This document shows positions 22,170-32,965 of a DNA stretch of 64,000 bases, one piece after another. Every line of letters starts with the position of its first letter. Positions within the stretch are counted from its first letter, which is position 1. Source of the stretch: Metellina segmentata (taxonomy: Eukaryota; Arthropoda; Arachnida; Araneae; Tetragnathidae); NCBI GenBank assembly GCA_947359465.1, contig OX375876.1:63370998-63434997 (forward strand). The letters run 5' to 3'. Position numbers and translations under genes: made by a program. The notes beneath the pieces were generated by a model. It was not told the origin of the DNA and did no database searches. It saw nothing but the letters and a program-made list of their open reading frames with translations.

Positions 22170-22300
22170 GTTGGTTAAATTTCTGGCTCGATTTCACCTT
22201 GAGTGTATTTCTCTCTTCTGAGTTAGTAAAACTTTCCTTTGTTGTGCGTATGACCATTACTTGAGGTTGTATGACTTTTGCACGGGGTGTAAAAATATCA
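22170..22300 (+). mobile_element. SINE-B fragment
   Basis: GAGTGTATTTCTCTCTTCTG, AGTAAAACTTTCCTTTGTTG and ATTACTTGAGGTTGTATGAC follow the SINE-B body. The B box is reduced to GGCTCGATTTCACC. Confidence 0.6.
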
Positions 22301-23019
22301 TGAATGATTTTTTAAAGAAGTAAAGTAATCGGATTTTTTAAATTTAAATTTCTGTAGGCTCTACACATTGTTTTTATAATAATTACATATACATTTGTTA
22401 AATAAAAAACATGAGTTTTTGACATGACAAGTAAACCAATATTTATTTTAAGTAAAGAATCAGAATTTGTGACATGGTAAATCAATATTTGTTTTACAAA
22501 AAAACATAGTAGTCAAAACATACAAAAAAACACACGGTAATGTATTTAAAAAGTAAATTTTCACACCAAAAGCAAAAGGTAAAATATTTGTTTAACTTTA
22601 AAACACAAGTTGACATTCTACATAGTTTTTCTTGAGTAAATTACATCATCGAGTTAACAAATTTATCATTAAGTGTAAGTGACAGATCTAAATTTTAGTC
22701 TGATTAGATAAATATTTGTTATGGGTGACTACTTTTAAAGTGACAGTTAATTATTTCAGGAAGCATTTTACAAAATGAAAGATTTTCAAAGTGCTTAAAC
22801 TTTCTTCCTTTCTAATAGAAATATCTGTTGTATTTTTTATTTACTAAATTATTAATCACATTATTTGTGTTATTTTGTATTTATGTCTCAATTAAAAAAA
22901 GTAGTTGAAAAATCACTGTAGCTAAGTCATTGGCCACAGTCAGTTAAGGGGATAACAAGTAGTCTAGGCCTACTTGTGGGGTCGTGGACAATATAAATAG
23001 ATAAAGATTTTTTTAGTAC
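22301..23019. other. AT-rich spacer
   Basis: No recognised feature. Confidence 0.5.
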
Positions 23020-23028
23020 TAGCGGGCT

Positions 23029-24597
23029 GCGATTTTCCAAACCCTCACAGATACTGCACCGCCAGGTGACAGGCCGGTCGCGCTGGATTACGATTTGTTG
23101 CTGAACCAATTAAATTGACCGGTTATCGGGTTGCACTAGGACGGCGCTGAAGAAATCTCGCCGCACATTCTTCATGTTGTTAGTGTTATCTTGATTGTGT
23201 TACACGTGTGGAGCGCATAATGGAAATAGAATTAATATAACTGGGCAGTTCTAATTGTTACTTCAGTAATGAAAAGAGCACAACAACTGACATCATCCCA
23301 TGAAATAATCTTTCTGGATTCTACAACCAGTTGCGTGATGTGATGTCTTCTACTCTAACGATCTTTATTACAGCAACAAAAGTTCTACTTCGCTGCTGTA
23401 ATTCACCAGGCCCAAACCACCGAAAATTATGCTGTAGCTTTTGAGTTGCTGAAACTTTCCAAATTGTTTTGGAGGTCAATAGGTAATATGTGTTATAAAA
23501 AGTTATATTTAATTGAGTTTTTTTTACCAAGATCGAGTTTATTTCAAAAACTGGGTAAGGGATGATAAAACAAAAACTGCGGAATTAAATTTTAAATTTC
23601 AACACCCTCTTTTATAACCGAAATAAAAGATTGATTCTGTGAGACAAATATTATTTTTAGGATGGTTTAGTTAGAAGGGTGTTACAACAAAAATTTCCTA
23701 AAACACCATCGGCAGCTGGATTTATTTTCAATACAGAGGTTTAGTCATTTTAGTTTTATGGAACCTAAAAAATGTATTTGCTTAAGAAGTATTGATAATA
23801 TATTATATTATATTTAAAAAGTATGTTGTCATCCCTGAGATAAAAACAAGATAATCATATGCTTAACTACACTTGCAGTTTTATAATGTTTGGATTAATA
23901 TAGGGAAGCAGGGAAAAATACATAAAATGTAACTTAATGGGAAGATAGGTATTCAGAATCCACCTTAATAAATAATCGTAGTTGTATGATAAAGGAAAGA
24001 TCATCAAATGTTAAAATAATTGTTTTAAATAGATATTTACCAACCAGAACCATTCATAAGATGTACATAAAAAAAAATATGACTACAAAAATTTTCAATA
24101 TGTTTTGTTTACCCGTTGCAGTATCCTCGTATATTCTATAAATATATTAGCATTTAAAGTTACTGCTTATTTAAAGATCCCATTGACTTATTAAAGAAAA
24201 TCTAAAAACGATCATCCCGCAATATTAATTATTTAATAAGAACTAATCATATAATTAATTAATCACAAATAATGATTAATTAATTAAGATAATCTAATGG
24301 ACTAATCAATTTGAGCAGATATTACAGATAATTACTACTTTGCATTTAATGTTCATTGCTTTGTGTGTGTGTGTTAAACTAAGTTTCTAAAAAAAACCTG
24401 GTTTAAACCAATAAAACCCGTTTAAAAAAATCAAATCGCCCAAACTGTTATCTATTGAAACTTCTTGCTAAAAGCGCGACGACGGAGCGATAAGTCGCCA
24501 AGAAGTTGGATCAACCTTCCCACAATTCCTTAACGCTCCTCCCAGCGACCGGCCTGTCACCTGGCGGTGCAGTATCTGTGAGGGTTTGGAAAATCGC
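23029..24597. mobile_element. Non-autonomous DNA transposon, 53-bp TIRs, 9-bp TSD
   Basis: Perfect 53-bp terminal inverted repeats at 23029-23081 and 24545-24597 (outer end GCGATTTTCCAAACCCTCAC, inner end ACAGGCCGGTCGC). Perfect 9-bp direct repeats TAGCGGGCT flank them (23020-23028, 24598-24606). The GC-rich ends enclose 1.46 kb of AT-rich DNA with no long open frame. Nine-bp duplications are typical of Mutator-like elements and 8-9 bp of Merlin; I favour a Mutator-like non-autonomous element. Identical TIRs and TSD mean a young insertion. An autonomous partner should exist elsewhere in the genome. Confidence 0.92.
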
Positions 24598-24606
24598 TAG
24601 CGGGCT

Positions 24607-26579
24607 CTGCCTCCTGCTCGCCTACACTCGCCAACCCCCGGGGATTGCTAATCAATCCGATTTGGTTTGATTTGCAAACCAACACTTCTTTCGGAACATT
24701 GTCAAAATTTTCAAATAGGTGTCAACTTGTTTTTTACTTTACTGTTTGGCAGATTACTTAGTCCATAGACCTCTCAGATTATTTGCAAGCGTCCAGTGCC
24801 AAGCATTTTTTTTCAAAAGCTCATCAGTACTGAGTGTAGCCATTAGAGCTGAAATCCTCATGAGTGCAGAAAGTTTAATGAATTTGACGATGTGTGTACT
24901 TTTCCTAGGGTACATTAACTTAGTTATAAAAATGTAAGATTGGTTGTGATTTAAATCAATGATTTTGTTAAGAATTAATTTGATTAAAATCATGATTTTA
25001 ATCATTGATAACCCTGCCTTTACATGGCCCAATATGACACATAATCCATAAACCCAACCAATCCTCCAAACATCCAAACGTATTTATCGATTTCATATAT
25101 TCTTGATTATATGTAACAAAAGGTTTCTTCCTAAACAGAAATAATGGAAAGTATAGAAATAGCCAGTCAGCGTTCCGTAGTGAGTTTGATTCTTGCAAGT
25201 ACCCATGATAAGTTGTCTTCCCAAGTAATCAGTAGGTATCCAAGAAGAAAAATAAACAGTGACTATGTTGGTGCGTGTAAGAAACTGATGAACTCCTAAG
25301 GAGAGACTATTAAACCGGTAAATTCCCACAAGGATAGCCGCTCTATCGTCTCGGGTGAATTGTCTGCTTGAATCTGCAACGTATCTTCAAGTCAACATGT
25401 AAATGACGTCGAACTTTCATAAAACTAACAGAAAGGCACTTAGAGTCCCTCTTATTTCAGAAACATTTAACCAATTTGTGTTGGAATATGTTATCCTGAC
25501 TTTACAACCCAAAAACCTTAACGAAATCGGTTCGTGTTCAATTGATATCACTGTTTGTTGGATGAGGAACTTTCTAAGTTGCGCCCATTCAAACGGGGTG
25601 GCAGGACTCTATCCAATAGATTTATCGGGAAAGGGACTCAAGATAAACCAAGCACCGGCTGTAATACGTTATACAGAGTACTTGTCAACTTCATGGATAA
25701 TGTGAATGTATATATGAGAAATTAGCCGATAAGAAAAATATAGTACCATGAGCAATAAAAGTTAATAGATCACTGGTCTATATTTTTTTTACCTATATCG
25801 GTATTGTACATAAAGTAAAGAAAAATAACTTAGGAAGATTATAAGTTGTCTCACAGTAGATGGACAAGGAGTAGCGAACTCAGTTCAATGAGATAAGGCT
25901 AGGCACAGTAGCCCAAACGAAATCCCTTTTGTCTAAGCGCATCATCAAGAGAGGTCGTATATCAAGACAATGCATTTTTAAACTGCATAAATGTAGTTTC
26001 GAAAAAAAATTTTTTAATGTTTTAAGTAAAGCTTGTATCAGAGATTATTCTCCAGAGCTATTGGAGTTGCTTGTTTTCAACTTCTTACCAGACATCACCA
26101 CTTAAAAGGGCACTTACTTGGAGTAGAGATTCTGTTCACTTTGCAAATTGGACAAGATGACTGGAAACCACTTCAAAGACTGACCTACAATGTGTGACAA
26201 TGCACTTTTAAGGGCTGTAGTTTAATGGGTTTTAATTTTATTTATGTCACTTCAGGCCTCTATTGGGCTACTTGTTGACTGATGGTTGGGAGGTCAGAGG
26301 AGATAAAAACATTTTGATCTGCAACTATAACAGACTTTAATTATACAAGAGTATTCATTCACTGACACATATTCTCACAGCACATACACACGGCTACATA
26401 TAAAAGAGAACGAAATTACGAGAAGGAATAACAGAACACAAATGTTCGCAAGTAAAACATCCTTATTCCCCAGAAATCAGGTCAATCCCAAAATAATTCC
26501 GATGGCCAAATCTACTCAGGTGCTTGCTTCCCTTAACTTCAACTTATTGCCTTTAGCAAACCTATAGCTAACGATTCCC
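24607..26579. other. Unassigned AT-rich sequence
   Basis: Open frames at 24719-24937 and 25403-25705 show no domain, no codon bias I can judge and no splice context, so I do not call genes. Nothing else is recognised. Confidence 0.45.
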
Positions 26580-27060
26580 TGTTTCATATCATTCCCGGGT
26601 TCGGGCTTTTTTTCGTACCACTAATTGGTCCGCGATATCGCATCTTCCGAACGATACCCCTCGCATACCAATCAGGCAATCCACATTCTGCGCGCAACGT
26701 TTTAACGGTCGAGGCAACGCCGTTAAAAATTACGCTACTCCGCACGCTCATTCCTCTTTTTGGCCGATCCTCTTTCATTTACATGGGGCAGACGCGCCTC
26801 TCTGATTACATTTAAGCAAATCTCGTTCCTCCTGCTCTCTCGTTTTTCGATTTAATGTCTGTTGTTGTGAGTGGTAAATTCGCGTCCCTCTGCTTTGCCG
26901 CTTTCTGAGGTTTGTTGGAGATAGGGCGATTCAGGGTGGATCAGATCTGGGATGGACTCCACTAGATGGCGTTGGTTGCTGATGAACTTTTCTCCTGATT
27001 CGGAAATGGCTCCGCTAGAGAATGACGAGGCCCGTCCTCTTCCGACATGGCCTAGTTTCG
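26580..27060. other. GC-richer unique segment, unknown
   Basis: About 480 bp with many CpG dinucleotides in an AT-rich region, without matches elsewhere in the window. A 64-codon minus-strand frame (26584-26778, beginning MKEDRPKRGM) lies inside it. It could be a first exon, a promoter or a GC-rich transposon end. I see no known domain. A 335-bp tandem duplication begins 40 bp downstream. Confidence 0.35.
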
Positions 27061-27099
27061 GAAGATTTCGCCTTGTTTTGTCCTTTGGCTCTTAAAATT

Positions 27100-27769
27100 C
27101 ATGTCTCACGGGGTGTGAATGGATATTGCTGTCTTTGTCAGCTTTAATTTATTTTTGAGCCTGTTTTCCTTTACATCTTCTCGCTTGTCAAGTGACCGTG
27201 ATTCTTGTTGGGGAAGTATCGCTGGAGGGAAGTGGGAGTGAGATCTGAGTCGCCACTTAAGTATTTTAAGTGTTAGAAGTAATCAACAATTATTTCTGAT
27301 GCTATTTTAATCAGCGTAATTTGAATCTATATTTATAGCAGTGGTGAAAAGAACTTAGAAGTGATAGGTGCGATTTGGGGTTATGGATTAACATAAAATG
27401 AATTAAATGCATGGAGTCGATTCAACAAAACCTTCATGTCTTACGGGTTGAGAGTGGATATTGCTGTCTTTGTCAGCTTTAATTTATTTTTGAGCCTGTA
27501 TTCAATTACATCTCCTCGTTTCTCAAGTGACCGCGATTCTTGTTAGGGAAATATCGCTGGATGGATGTGGGTGTGAGATCTGAGTCGTCACTTAAGTATT
27601 TTAAGTGTTAGAAGTAATCCAAAATAATTTCTAATGGTATTTTAATCGGCGTAAATTGAAGCTCCATTTATAGCGGTGGTGAAAAGAACTTAAAAGTAAC
27701 AGGTGTGATTTGGGGTTATGGATTAACATAAAATAAATTAAATAAAGGGAGTCGATTAAACAAAACCTT
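27100..27769 (+). repeat. Two-copy tandem duplication, period 335 bp
   Basis: Copies at 27100-27434 and 27435-27769 align over their whole length at roughly 90 percent by eye (shared blocks GGATATTGCTGTCTTTGTCA, CACTTAAGTATTTTAAGTGT). Each copy contains the small palindrome CACTTAAGTATTTTAAGTG. Non-coding. Confidence 0.9.
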
Positions 27770-27848
27770 CATACATGTTCGTGAGTAGGTGATGAAAAAA
27801 TGATGCCTTGGAAAAAAAATATCGAAAGGAAAATGTGAAATATTGGTT

Positions 27849-28020
27849 AACCCTCCAAGTGGTTTCGATAAGGTACTTCGTCATCAATATATTGTGCCGA
27901 TGTATTTTATAACAAGATCAAGATATGGTCAATTTTCTTCCAATGTTGAACCATCAAACTCTAGTCAATTTTGCTGATGATGAGACACCTTCTTCGAGAT
28001 AACCATCAAGAGGGTTATTT
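27849..28020 (-). repeat. REP-P copy
   Basis: Begins AACCCTCCAAGTGGTTTCGA and ends TTCTTCGAGATAACCATCAA-GAGGGTT: both terminal blocks are present in inverted arrangement, with AACTCTAGTCAATTTTGCTG inside. One of the more complete units, about 170 bp. Confidence 0.75.
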
Positions 28021-28054
28021 TAATATGGTATCTTTGAATTAACCTTTTGACTAT

Positions 28055-28500
28055 AGATATAACAAGCTCGATTCTGGGACGATTCTTATAACTTTCAAGG
28101 TACAACTGCCTTTAAGTCCACAGTCTGAATTATTTATTGGAGCGATTCTGATGACTTTCAGTGTGCAGTGCGACTGATGTTGGACTGCACACTGAACTGG
28201 ACGTTGTACAAATTCCTTCTTGGCGCGATTCATATAACTTTCGAGGTGCAACTGATGTGCTGGCCTTTGTCTAAATTCCTTCTTGGCGCGATTCTTATAA
28301 CTTTCACATTGCAGCTGATGTATTGGCAGTTGGATAAATTCCTTCTTGGTACGATTTTTATAACTTTCGAGGTACAACTGATGAGCTGGCCGTTGTCTAA
28401 ATTCCTTCTTGCTTGGCGGGATTCTTATAACTTTCAAGTTTAACTGATGTACTAGCCGTTATCTAATTCTTTCTTGGCGTAATTGAGGTACAACTGTTGG
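28055..28500 (+). repeat. Minisatellite, 63-64-bp unit, open in-frame
   Basis: At least five diverged units anchored by TTCCTTCTTGGCGCGATTC (starting near 28211, 28274, 28338 and 28403) and ATAACTTTC. The period is mostly 63 bp, i.e. 21 codons, so frames stay open across units. The minus strand (28051-28437) encodes 21-residue repeats such as ESYKNRAKKEFRQRPAHQLH, and the plus strand is also open. With no start context or neighbours I treat it as a minisatellite; a repeat-bearing exon is a weaker alternative. Confidence 0.85.
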
Positions 28501-28689
28501 AACTGGCGTAGTCTAAAGGTTTGTTTTCGCAGTGAACTTGCATTAAAAATGAATGGAGAGACAACCGAACCCAGGATGGCATCGACCGATCTACGCTGCT
28601 TACTTTAAATTTCCATATACATGGCAGAACGCAAGGATATATTTAATATGTCTCTAATACGGCTGAGCGTACAGGGAGTTAGCTCAGGA
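28501..28689. other. Unassigned spacer
   Basis: Nothing recognised. Confidence 0.5.
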
Positions 28690-28840
28690 AGTGTCTAGGG
28701 TTAGCAACCGGAGGGTTGAAAGTTGGAAACTCGATCCCATCAAAGTCTGTAATCTACATGGGGATGGTGAACATCAAATCTCCATAGGCCTCAAAAGTAC
28801 CGGGCCGTCGCCAATAACCCTCCACTACCACTCAAATTCA
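28690..28840 (+). mobile_element. SINE-A, internally deleted
   Basis: Head region (GGAGGGTTGAAAGTTGGAAA, ACTCGATCCCATC) and first block remnant (GGTGAACATCAAATCTCCAT) join directly to the tail (CCGGGCCGTCGCCAATAACC). The central block is missing. Confidence 0.5.
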
Positions 28841-28927
28841 ACAACCTAACTAGATATTATTTTTCGATGTCATATCCTCATGTTTACGCCCAGTCTTCGC
28901 TAGACATAAAAAGTCGCAAATAGTAGG

Positions 28928-29065
28928 TAGGTATTTTAATTAACGTCTCATTAAAACAACAAAACAAGCTATTGGTGACGGTCCGGGATCAAACCCGAAG
29001 AGAAAGATCCTAAGACAACCCCGCGTAATATTGAACCACGTACAGATGACGAGGTCACGACTGAG
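28928..29065 (-). mobile_element. SINE-A, 5'-truncated
   Basis: GGTAGGTATTTTAATTAACG, GCTATTGGTGACGGTCCGGG, ATATTGAACCACGTACAGAT and CACGACTGAGCTGG are the reverse complement of the tail and central block. The head is missing. Confidence 0.75.
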
Positions 29066-29277
29066 CTGGTTTTGTTTCAAATGTTTAGTTAGTATTGTAT
29101 AGCAGTGTTTTGGGGGGATAAAGACAGTGATGCAAATAAATTAGCTAATCGACAATTTTTTTTTTCTGATTTTGTGCATGATTCGATAATAAATTAATTC
29201 AGTTAACTCTCCGATGTTGAGTTTTCACATCATGAAAAACGATGCATTTTACGTCATCTTAGTCAAATAATTTAAAG

Positions 29278-29363
<86 letters not shown>
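29278..29363 (+). repeat. (TA)n microsatellite, about 42 units
   Basis: Uninterrupted TA dinucleotides for about 85 bp. The length may be an assembly estimate. Confidence 0.98.
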
Positions 29364-29369
<6 letters not shown>

Positions 29370-30560
29370 ATATATATCAAAATTAAATAGAGATACAAAT
29401 AGTATGTGATAGTGTTTTATTTGATGGTTTGCCTAGTGGTTCAAATGAGCTGTGATAACTGAAATTATTACTTTTTATAAATGGTACTTAGCAAAATCAA
29501 AATTCTATCAGTAACCTATTAATAAGAATGTTCTATATCTGTCTAAATTATATCCATTCGTCTTAGAAAAAAAAATTTAATGTTAAAAATAAACGTGGGT
29601 TCAATCGTATTAGTTAAACGCATAAATTAGATTTTGACTCACATACTCGAGATATAGGTTAAGTGCAATAATTTGGAACCGTCAATAATATATCGATAGG
29701 TAATCATGAAAATCTATTGGAATTTCCATAAAATGTTTGAATGTTTAAGGCATCTATATTATATTTTCAGCTAATCAAAAAACCGTTCTGATAAAAAGAA
29801 GACTATTGTATTTTGAGTTGTTGAAAATGTTGATAAAGTCATTTAAAAAACCAATTAGTTTAAAGAAAATAAGTTCACAATTATTTTAATTGCCTTATTC
29901 ATCATAAACTACGTTTAGGTATTATTTATAATGATTTGTTTAGTTCATTTTTCTTAAAACAAGTGCAACTTTTCCATTCAACCCCTTGTGTAAAAAAGTG
30001 TGAAACATTTCGACAGCTCGCCATGTTCAGGACGTGTCACACATGCTTCATATTGCAGATATTTTCCATATACTAAATTATAACAAGATTATAAAATGTT
30101 CATGTTAAGGAAAACATTACATATTGGAAGTAAGTGCTCTTAATTAATTGAAAATCAGTATTTTGAATTCAATCTTGTAGAAATGACTTTGGCCAAAATG
30201 CTACTATTCGTAGCAAATTTTAAGAATTCGTCCAGAAGTTTCTTCTGTAAACTCCTCAACCACACAACTATTTTCTTTTGATATAAATTTTTATTTTGAA
30301 AGCGACAGTTACCGAAAATGTTTTAAACAATTTTAGAATGAGTAAAAATATTTAAATTAATTAAAATTAAATGTAAAAACATTCATTTCTTTGTACTTTT
30401 ACTTTATTTGAACATAAATATCAAATTTTGGTTTCTTGCGTGTTTGTAACAAATGTGTTTTTCCGTATTATATACCATTTTTTCAAACAGACTATATATA
30501 TTTTGACTGTTGTTACTTTTTTGTGCTAGAACCCAAAAGTAGTTTGATACGTTATTAATT
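29364..30560. other. AT-rich spacer
   Basis: No recognised feature. Confidence 0.5.
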
Positions 30561-31024
30561 CACGTATGAATCTCAGTTGACTTTGTCGGGAATTGGTGTT
30601 TCATTCGTTCAAAACCCTTATTCCTACCTTTGACAATCTTTCAGGTTTTGCCTACTACGTGTATTTACCCCCTTATAAAAACATTTACATTTATCCGTTA
30701 TCAAGTAACCGGCCCTTTAAGTTACTTTTCAGGTTTTTTAAATAAAATTATGAATAATAGGGTTAATCACTTAATTTAGGGCATTCAATAGGGAAATCAC
30801 GTATGAATCTTAGTTGACTTTGTCGTGAATTGGTGTTTCATTCATTCAAAAACCCTCATTCCTACCTTTGACAATCTTTCAGGTTTTGCCTACAACGTAC
30901 ATTTGCCCCCTTATAGAAACATTTACATTTATCCGTTATCAAGTAACCGGCCCTATAAGTCACTTTCAGGTTTTTTAAATGAAACTATGAATAATAGGGT
31001 TAATCACTTAATTTAGGGCATTTG
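30561..31024 (+). repeat. Two-copy tandem duplication, period 237 bp
   Basis: Copies start at CACGTATGAATCTCAGTTGA (30561) and CACGTATGAATCTTAGTTGA (30798). Blocks such as CTTTGACAATCTTTCAGGTT and TTATCAAGTAACCGGCCCT are shared throughout. The second copy stops exactly where a GC-rich island begins. Confidence 0.92.
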
Positions 31025-31415
31025 CACATTCGCTTCGGTGTTTCGCCTCGTCACTCGCCGACATGCACGTGTGGCATTCTCACGTTCGTTCCCACAACCC
31101 GAATGACCGTTTACACTGCCTACATTCCAAAATAGAATCATCCACGCAACGAAGAGCCATTCCTAGAAAGACGCGCTAGTGTTTACACACTCGCCGAGTT
31201 GTGGCGACCGCCCTGCACGTGTTCATAAACGCACTCATTGCTAACTGAACAGAGATTCACAGAGTGGCGCCTCGTCTTCAAGCTTTTGACTCGTTCCCAA
31301 AAAATCGAGCGCTACTAGCCTCGAGGCGAGGAACGGGACGAATGACGAGTGAACCGATTACACATATGCTTCGCTACTCGCCTTGTCCGCGAATGTGTAG
31401 ATGCGGTATTTGAAC
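31025..31415. mobile_element. GC-rich island with inverted ends, MITE candidate
   Basis: About 390 bp of CpG-rich sequence. The outer ends are related inverted repeats (GCATTTGCACATTCGC starting at 31018, against GCATCTACACATTCGC from the right end near 31415, 13 of 16). CACTCGCC/GGCGAG and similar blocks recur inside in both orientations. No TSD could be fixed and no transposase is present. Alternative: a CpG island or promoter. Confidence 0.4.
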
Positions 31416-32704
31416 AATATACGTTTGTTGGATAAATTATGCCCTCAGATGAATTTTAAGTGGCATGATGTAGTTTATACAAAACAAATTTTTGTATTAT
31501 ATTTGGGTAATTTGGTGTTTTAAGTGACTACACAGTTTCAAGAAACAGACAGTTGCTCGATAACATATTAAATTAAGTTTTTTTGTATATATATTTTTTT
31601 ATACATGCCACTACTCAGTGAAAATAGCATACCTAAGTGGAATACTTTTAAATGTGTTTAAAGTATCCAAACAAGAACAAGACCCTTTTTTTTAATGTGC
31701 TATAAAAAAAAATTTTAATGATTTTTTATGTTTAGTGTTGTTAAACAATAGTATTGAACTATAAATATTTAAATATATCTTAATAATTTTGTCATAATTA
31801 TGTATCAAATTTTAAATAAATTTGTTGAAAACCTCAAATGTGCTACATGAAATCTATTCAACCCCTTTGAAAAATGATGCTGCCAAAATAAACTACATGC
31901 ATTTTTCTAGGGAATGAACTAGAATCAAAGGATATTTAACAAAACAAAAATTGTACAAGAGATCGAAAAATGAATACAAGATTTTTGATAGTTTTACAAT
32001 CCTATTTCTTAAATAAATGGCCATAATTTAAAAACTTTTCAACTCAGCACAATTATTCTAGTTCATTTCCTAGACAACATTATAAAGAACAAGTTTTCAA
32101 AGATTTACGAGAATCCATTAATAACTTTTGTGTGTTATAACATTTCAAGTGAGGAAATAATGCATAAATATTAATTTTAGAGTAAGAAATAGTTTGAAGT
32201 GTATTGTTTGCTCTCTTGCTTTTACTGTTTGAGTAAACAATTTCGTTCTTCACTTCTCTTTAAAAATATTCACCATAGTTCCAAAAGGGAAACCTTTTAA
32301 ACATTTAAGAAAACTTTCTAAAATTATATTTCTAAAAGGAATAAAATTTTAAATTTAAAGTTTGACAGGTGTTTGGTCTTTTAACGGCCGCTACCGGTGT
32401 TTTCCATACTTCCGGTTTTCCCGTCTTGATTAAAATCTTAATATCTCTGCATTTAATGAACTTAGAGAAAAGAAATCAAATATATTTTGGGCAGTCAAAT
32501 AAATACTCTATCAATAATATCAAAAACTACTTTTCGAATTTTGGGTCAAAAATGACACTTTCAATTTGTTTGACCTTAATAATATCTCAAGTATGAAATC
32601 TAAATCCTTAAAAGTTTATATGTGGATAATTGGTTTAGCCATTTTTGTGTAGATCGATGGGCTGCAAGATTGAGGTTTGTTCACAACATGTGTAACAGCT
32701 CGAA
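31416..32704. other. AT-rich spacer
   Basis: No recognised feature. The open frame at 32369-32596 has no domain. Confidence 0.5.
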
Positions 32705-32965
32705 TGCTTAACCCTCCAAATGGATTTCCTCGTCACCCGACGGTGAATCAAATTTACGTGGCGATGTCCTCGGATCTTCCCCATGGGGATTGATCCCGGA
32801 TCGTTGCCGTTGTGTTACTCTAGTGTGACGTGAATTAATTACCATTACCAAATGGTTTCGACTAAATTTCTCGTCTATCGAAAGATCTGACCAATTTTGC
32901 TAATGATGAGACGTCACGTCATCGGGATATTGCCTAATTTTTGAAGAGATTAACAAGATCTCGTC
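32705..32965 (-). repeat. REP-P copy split by SINE-A
   Basis: TTAACCCTCCAAATGGATTTC at the left end, then a SINE-A fragment, then CCAAATGGTTTCGACTAAAT, AGATCTGACCAATTTTGCTA and TGATGAGACGTCACGTCATC. The unit is intact once the inserted DNA is discounted. Confidence 0.7.
32729..32848 (+). mobile_element. SINE-A, 5'-truncated, nested in REP-P
   Basis: About 120 bp starting in the central block (CTCGTCACCCGACGGTGAA) and ending TGACGTGAATTAATTACC. Flanking CCAAATGGATTTC and CCAAATGGTTTC form a near-perfect 12-bp target duplication. It is truncated within about 12 nt of the point seen in the copy nested at 4057-4175. Confidence 0.75.

Noticed and set aside
25403..25705. 100-codon plus-strand frame as a host gene
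   Set aside because: No recognisable domain and no supporting context in AT-rich DNA; length is within chance for this much sequence.
28055..28500. CRISPR array
   Set aside because: The whole 63-bp unit is repeated and diverged with no conserved repeat plus unique spacer pattern; the DNA is eukaryotic.
29278..29363. Replication origin or promoter from the AT tract
   Set aside because: It is a simple (TA)n microsatellite like those at 37.9, 38.2, 46.9 and 49.7 kb.
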